Positions 59,082-64,000 of a DNA stretch of 64,000 bases are shown one piece after another. The DNA is taken from positions 6,801,328 to 6,865,327 of the forward strand of contig OZ026605.1 in the NCBI GenBank assembly GCA_964020085.1. The letters run 5' to 3'. Each line of letters starts with the position of its first letter. The stretch's first letter is position 1. The stretch comes from Micromussa lordhowensis. Lineage: Eukaryota > Cnidaria > Anthozoa > Scleractinia > Lobophylliidae. Both the position numbers and the translations under genes were made by a program. A model generated the notes under the pieces. That model worked only from the letters and a program-made list of their open reading frames with translations. It was not told the DNA's origin and made no database searches.

Positions 59082-59373
59082 TACATTAAGTTCCGAAACG
59101 TATTAAAACATAGCGAGGTTGCTTCTTTGCCTCCGTTGATATTGAAATCCCAAAGAAGGAACTTCCCTGCGATTTCTATTATATTTATCAGCAGTTATTC
59201 ACAATTATCATGCTTTAAGATATTTTTCCAACATAAAATGGACACGTCCTCATCAAAATCAGCTATTTTTTTAGAAGGACAAATAAGCACCGCATTTAAT
59301 ATATGTTATACAAATTCCTTCCTATCTAATTCCATAACTTCATCTTTTTGCAGATTGCTTGACTGACGCCAAG

Positions 59374-62300
59374 ATGTGGTTTTCTCTTCTCGTGGCTGTT
59401 CTCAACTTCCTTCTTGTTCAAGGAAAAAGAGGTTTCTAAGCATTAAATGTTCTTGAGTCCAGTCCAATCCTGATTTTCTAAAGGCCTGGTTACAACGCAT
59501 AAAATGGCGGCAGATTCAGCAGATTGCTGGGTTGTTGCCTTTCGTATGCCTTTCGTGGTGAAAGTGATATCAAAGCTTATGTGTAGCTCACAGATAATGC
59601 TCGTACTCTTACTCTAAGCTAAAACAGAGAAAACAATTCAGGATATTTAGGTGCATTTTCCTTCGTTTATAATCAGCTCCTTCCCATGATGGCACAAAGT
59701 GTGTAACACAAATACTGCTTCTGGGCTGTGCGATCTCTTTGAAAAGGCATTTTCATTAGACAGACGACAAGGGGAAGGGGAGAGGGGTGGTAGGGTTAAA
59801 GTATGTTAAGGAATTTTGCCTGTTTAAAACGTTTAGGTCTTTATTTCTTGCCACCGCTTTCTGATTGTTAATTTTTGTTATCAGTCATCATGTAATTTGG
59901 CTGTTTGCATTTCCGCTTTTTTTTCAGATCCAAATGCTCTCCCTCATACAAAATGTGGACGTACTTGGGAAAAAGTGGGATGCTTCAAAGACAACACGAA
60001 GAATGGGAAGCGAACTCTTCCTGAGCTATTAGTAAATGACAGAGATCCAAAAAGCGATGCTTATGATGGACACAGGATTGATTGGTACGCATGGGAGGAG
60101 TCAATGCTCAGGTACATGTACATTTGCCTGCTTCTGATTATTTTTGAATGCTTGTAAAACCGCCACCTTTTCTTAATTAAAGGCAAAACCCTATTCAAAT
60201 GATGGGTTTACCCCAAAACTGGGTCCAAAATATTTAGTTTTAACTAAACCGGCGACCCAGAACCCCCTTCACTGAAGGAATCTTACATCAGTAACGCAAG
60301 AAATGGTTATACAGGAATACATACTTGTACACCTTGTGTCATGTAGACAGAAGGCAAAAAGTCTGACGCTGGTTTTCATGTGGGTCCTTTATCCAGGTCG
60401 ATTTGGACTTTGGAAATGTTGGTTGTTCAGGAGTGGGGGTGGGGAGGGGTATTTTTTTGGCTCCTGAAAATGTTCCAGGCAGAGTGGCGGATTCAGGATT
60501 TTTCAAGGGGTTGCAGACTCAATGAATGTGGCAATTTGAGAGTTAGAGTCTAATTTAAAACTGCTACACCAGAAATACTAGCAAATATGCCTGTCCAGAG
60601 TGTTTGCCTTTAATTCTGCCTTATAATATACACAATCATTTTCTTCTTCTTCTTTTTTTTTAATTTGCTTCTGCAAAATGAGAGCTGGCTAGCCACCCAG
60701 TCCACCCCCTCCCATTTTAATCTTCGCTTCTTAATCCATTTCCTTCAGCCTTGCCTGCCGCTGTGCAAATGCCACGCGTGGAAAAGGCTGGAAAGTATTC
60801 GGATTGCAATTCTATGGAGAGTGCTGGAGTGGAGAGAATGGGGAAACTGCATTCAACAAATATGGAGAGGCTAAGCCATCAAAGTGTGTCCAAGAGCTGG
60901 TTAAACCAATCCCACCTTGTGATATCAATAAAGATATGGAGTGTGTTGGAGCTCAAAGCACTAACTATATCTACCGACTGAAGGACTGTAAGACATCAAT
61001 TATAATTTAATTGTTAGTTGCATACCTTTTATTTTGTTGCCTATTATTTTCAGTAAAATATCCTATCCAAGATGTCGCTCTTTTAAATTTCGTGCGGTTA
61101 CTCAGTTGTGATGTCTCATTATTAGGCATTTCGAAATATGGGATATTTAGGTAAACAAAAACAACAATAACAAATTAACAGGATACAGGATGTTTTGGGG
61201 AAAATTACAATATGATACATGTACATGGCAGGATATTTAGAACAGACATTCTGGAATTTTGAGTAAGAAAGGGTCAATGTTAAAGTGATTAAATTAGCGT
61301 GATACAGGAATTTTAGGAATTTATGCCACCCCAACCCCCCCTTGTGGGGCCTCAGTTTTAACCAAAATCTTTTGATTCACAGTTAAAAGCAATTTAAAAT
61401 TATCTTGTTTACATTAAGTTCTTATATTTGAGCTTCTAACTGCTCTCACTAAGAGTTGTCTCACTAAGAGTTGTCTTCTTGTAACTGTAGTAGAACCAGC
61501 TGATGTAAATGGTGGGTACTCCATGTGGTCTCAGTGGACAGAATGCAGCGTAACTTGTGGAGGTGGAACAAGAGCACGAGAAAGAAACTGTACTGATCCT
61601 CCCCCTGTGGGGAATGGGAAAGGATGCGAACATCTGGGTAAACCAGAGGAGACAGAGAACTGTAACGAGGATCCGTGTCTTGACCGTAAGTAGGCTTCTT
61701 CGAAAGTAGTTAAGGTGGCTCGTACCAGTTTTCAGGTTTTTGACAGCTCGTAACTTTGTAAGAATAGAACAAAAAGGCAGACCAGGGCCACTGTAATATT
61801 TTTGTAAATTTGGATTATATAATTTATACTTTACCTAAAACAGCTGTTATTTTGTCGTCAGCAGTTACCATGGCAACATTCCAAAAGGATTTTCCAGACC
61901 TGATTTTTCGCTTATGTCACTAATAACTAAAAAATTAACCTGGTGACCCCAAGGTTTTTTAAACCATAGCTTTTTGGCATCTGAAAAGGGAAATGCACAA
62001 CAATTTTTAAAAAAATTTACGGAGCCGATTTCTTTTAAACTTGGAAAAACGACAATGTGCGCAGAGTGCAAATTTCCTTCCTTAGAAATTTTTTAGTTTT
62101 TTTCTGACGTTTGCTCTCAATGATAACATTACATTAAAACAATAAAAAGAAGGGGTCACCGGGCTTGTTTTCATGCAATAGCCTTCGCGAGTTCCGTTAT
62201 TCCCACGCGCGTAGACACGCATTCAAAAATCCAGACTTTATAAGATCAGCATTTGCTCATGAGCTGTTTTGACTACCGCTCACTGCTTCGTGTGCCCGCG

Positions 62301-64000
62301 TGGGCGAGCGGGCTCCGAACAGGCGTTTTGTTTTGTTTGCTGTTGTTTGATGCTAAAACATCATTTACAGTTGTAATTGTCGTTAAAGACAACCTCCTGG
62401 GCTTACTCTGTAGGATTTTTTCACAAATTATGGGTAGATTTGCTATGTTTCACGAGTCCTTAATACGTTCTCGGTGGCTGCACGATCGATCGAGTTTCCT
62501 TTGAAATTTGGGAAACATTGGATTCCAAAAACAATTTTTCTTAAAACACAGAATTGACTTGAGTTGTTCCAGCAGGTTAAGCCTCCTTTATATGCGAATT
62601 TCGTCTCCAACAGTACCTTGGGCAAAAAAAGCCGCGCGCTGCCATATTTGTTTTAGTCTTTCGAGTTTGAAATCTCGCGCAGTCTCGCGCCTCTATCATT
62701 CGTGTTTCTCACGCGTGACGCACGATGGTGATCTACTCCCCGCGCGAGAAAACTGGTACGAGCCACCTTAAAAGGAGGCTCGAAAGGGTTTTTCGTTGCT
62801 ATATTGCTTGTGAAACGATGGAAGATTACAAAGAAGGATGTTTAATGGTGTGGGCAAACTATATGTCTCCTTGCAACTCTATTATTGGGCTATACTTTAA
62901 GGGTACTTGTGACGTCATATCAGTTACCATGGCAACGCACGAGGTCCACAAAAGCGTCCTCTAAATTTCAGTTTTTGTAAATTATCTGAGAAACTAATTC
63001 GGTGACCTACCATTTTTATCTCTTTGTTGGAAAGTTCCCTAAATTCTTTAACTTTTCAGACAGTATGGAAAAATTCTATCTAGTAGAATTTAATATATTT
63101 AAAGAAAACGCGTTTTATGGCTTACAGAAAATTCCACTAGATAATTTTCCCCGAAACTTTTATATCTGAAGTGCCATCGCGAATGGTGCGTGTATGCAAA
63201 AAATCAAGATAGGTCACCGAGCGAACTTTCGAGCTATAAACATATGTTTTCCGAAGATTTTATTTCCGGTTGGCGCGATTTTACGCAGCATTAACTTCCG
63301 GTGTGCTGATTTTAATACTGATTCCGCTGACGCGTGCATCTTAGTTATGGCGTGTGTAGATTGCGCGCGCGCGTGCAGCTAAAAACCCTTTCGAGCCTCC
63401 TTAAAAAGGGTGAGGAATCACAGGGAAAGCGCGCGTGAGGAAAACCGCGCCACGCCTCGCGTGCTTTATCCCCACGCACACCCCGTGCGCGTAGTTCGCC
63501 CACGCACAGCTTCAATACCAGACTACTGGTGCCCTATATTTTCTCTTTCATTTGCCAAGTAATTCACTAATTTTTATTGCCTATGTTTTCAACAGCTTGT
63601 ATGAAATCTCTGGACGTCGGTCTTGTAATCGACGGCTCAATCAGCGTCGGCAACGACAACTTTAAGAAAAGTCTAGAGTTCCTGTCGGAGCTAGTCGGCC
63701 ATTTATCTGTGTCCCCTCAAGGTACGCACGTCGCGGCTATCGTTTACGGTTCAACAGCAACTGTAAAATTCAACCTGGCAAAGTCCGAATATCACACTCT
63801 CTCCAAGCTGCAGACAGCTATCAAGGCGCTTGATTTTGTCGGCGGAGACACTAGGACCGACCTGGCGATGCAACTGGCAGCCAGTGGCATCTTTAGCCCT
63901 GCTGCAGGTGACAGAGTGGATGCTGAGAACGTTCTTATAGTGCTTACTATTGGAAAGACCAACAATGGAAGTGTACCATATAAGGATGTCCTGAAACCAT
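59374..64000 (+). CDS. Secreted cysteine-rich / TSP1 / vWA protein (5' part, cut by window end)
   Basis: Extracellular modular protein. Exons with matching phases: 59374-59431, 59928-60111, 60749-60987, 61491-61685, and 63596 to the window edge (360 residues so far). Exon 1 encodes a signal peptide (MWFSLLVAVLNFLLVQG). Exons 2-3 (residues 20-160) encode a cysteine-rich domain with VGCFKDN, LPELLVNDRD, LACRCAN and FGLQFYGECW, an arrangement common in uncharacterised cnidarian secreted proteins. Exon 4 is a thrombospondin type-1 repeat (WSQWTECSVTCGGGTRARER). Exon 5 opens a von Willebrand A domain with the metal-site motif D238-G-S-I-S and a later GGDTRTD. TSP1 plus vWA is the layout of coral adhesion and skeletal-matrix proteins such as coadhesin, but no specific identity is claimed. 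The intron before exon 5 is enlarged by two TTAA-flanked elements. The 3' part of the gene lies beyond the window. Confidence 0.85.
61714..62767. mobile_element. TTAA-flanked TIR element between TSP1 and vWA exons
   Basis: 1054 bp with perfect inverted ends GGTGGCTCGTACCAGTTTTC and TTAA on both sides (61710-61713 and 62768-62771), as in piggyBac-type insertion. No transposase recognised; open frames inside (for example 62253-62504) are unassigned. Confidence 0.6.
62774..63400. mobile_element. Second TTAA-type TIR element, directly adjoining
   Basis: 627 bp with inverted ends GGAGGCTCGAAAGGGTTTTT, flanked by TTAAAA on both sides (62768-62773 and 63401-63406). Its left flank is the same TTAA that closes the neighbouring element. 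Confidence 0.55.

Larger units (their letters stand above)
50172..59373. other. Long intergenic gap between the hexosaminidase and TSP1/vWA genes
   Basis: The two genes diverge here. About 9.2 kb without a supportable exon chain. It holds foldbacks, MITE family X copy 3, the Tigger-like element, the TTTCCGAAGA repeat and the TTCGCCAACG element (all listed), plus small palindromes such as TTAACGATTATCGTTAA near 58285. The hexosaminidase promoter should lie just above 50171, but no TATA or initiator stands out. Confidence 0.45.

Overview
The window looks like nuclear DNA from an anthozoan cnidarian, most likely a stony coral. Genes are split into many short exons with GT-AG introns, the sequence between them is AT-rich, and it is packed with short palindromic and terminal-inverted-repeat (TIR) elements, tRNA-derived SINEs and Penelope-type retroelement debris. 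One gene encodes a secreted protein with thrombospondin type-1 and von Willebrand A domains, of a kind known from cnidarian extracellular and skeletal matrices. The organism call is an inference from gene style and repeats.

Four multi-exon genes are supported. (1) 9721-17235, minus: a multi-pass transporter of the SLC35 nucleotide-sugar family, with one short exon still missing from the model. (2) 17622-22093, plus: a complete five-exon ELMOD3-like Arf/Arl GAP of 459 residues. Its start codon lies 387 bp from that of the transporter, so the two form a head-to-head pair with a shared promoter region. (3) 34387-50171, minus: a complete 16-exon hexosaminidase D-like (GH20) enzyme of 565 residues with an N-terminal membrane anchor and a coiled coil in front of the catalytic domain. 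(4) 59374 to the right edge, plus: the first five coding exons of a secreted cysteine-rich/TSP1/vWA protein, cut by the window end.

The stretches 1-9700, 22.3-34.4 kb and 50.2-59.4 kb hold no gene that can be supported beyond one orphan 3' exon candidate (29543-29693). They are built largely of mobile elements: a SINE with 15-bp target duplications that was itself hit by a 552-bp TIR element, two copies of a TIR element carrying a MADF-domain exon, PIF/Harbinger-like elements with TAA or TTA duplications, TTAA-flanked elements, a Tigger-like element, and several foldback elements.

Repeats also load the introns. Intron 3 of ELMOD3 holds an antisense SINE that appears to supply the branch point. 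The hexosaminidase introns hold a Penelope-like fragment with a GIY-YIG tail, a hammerhead-ribozyme-like motif and an endonuclease-like ORF. The intron between TSP1 and vWA holds two adjoining TTAA-type elements. The four genes do not form a pathway, although the sugar transporter and the hexosaminidase both concern glycans.
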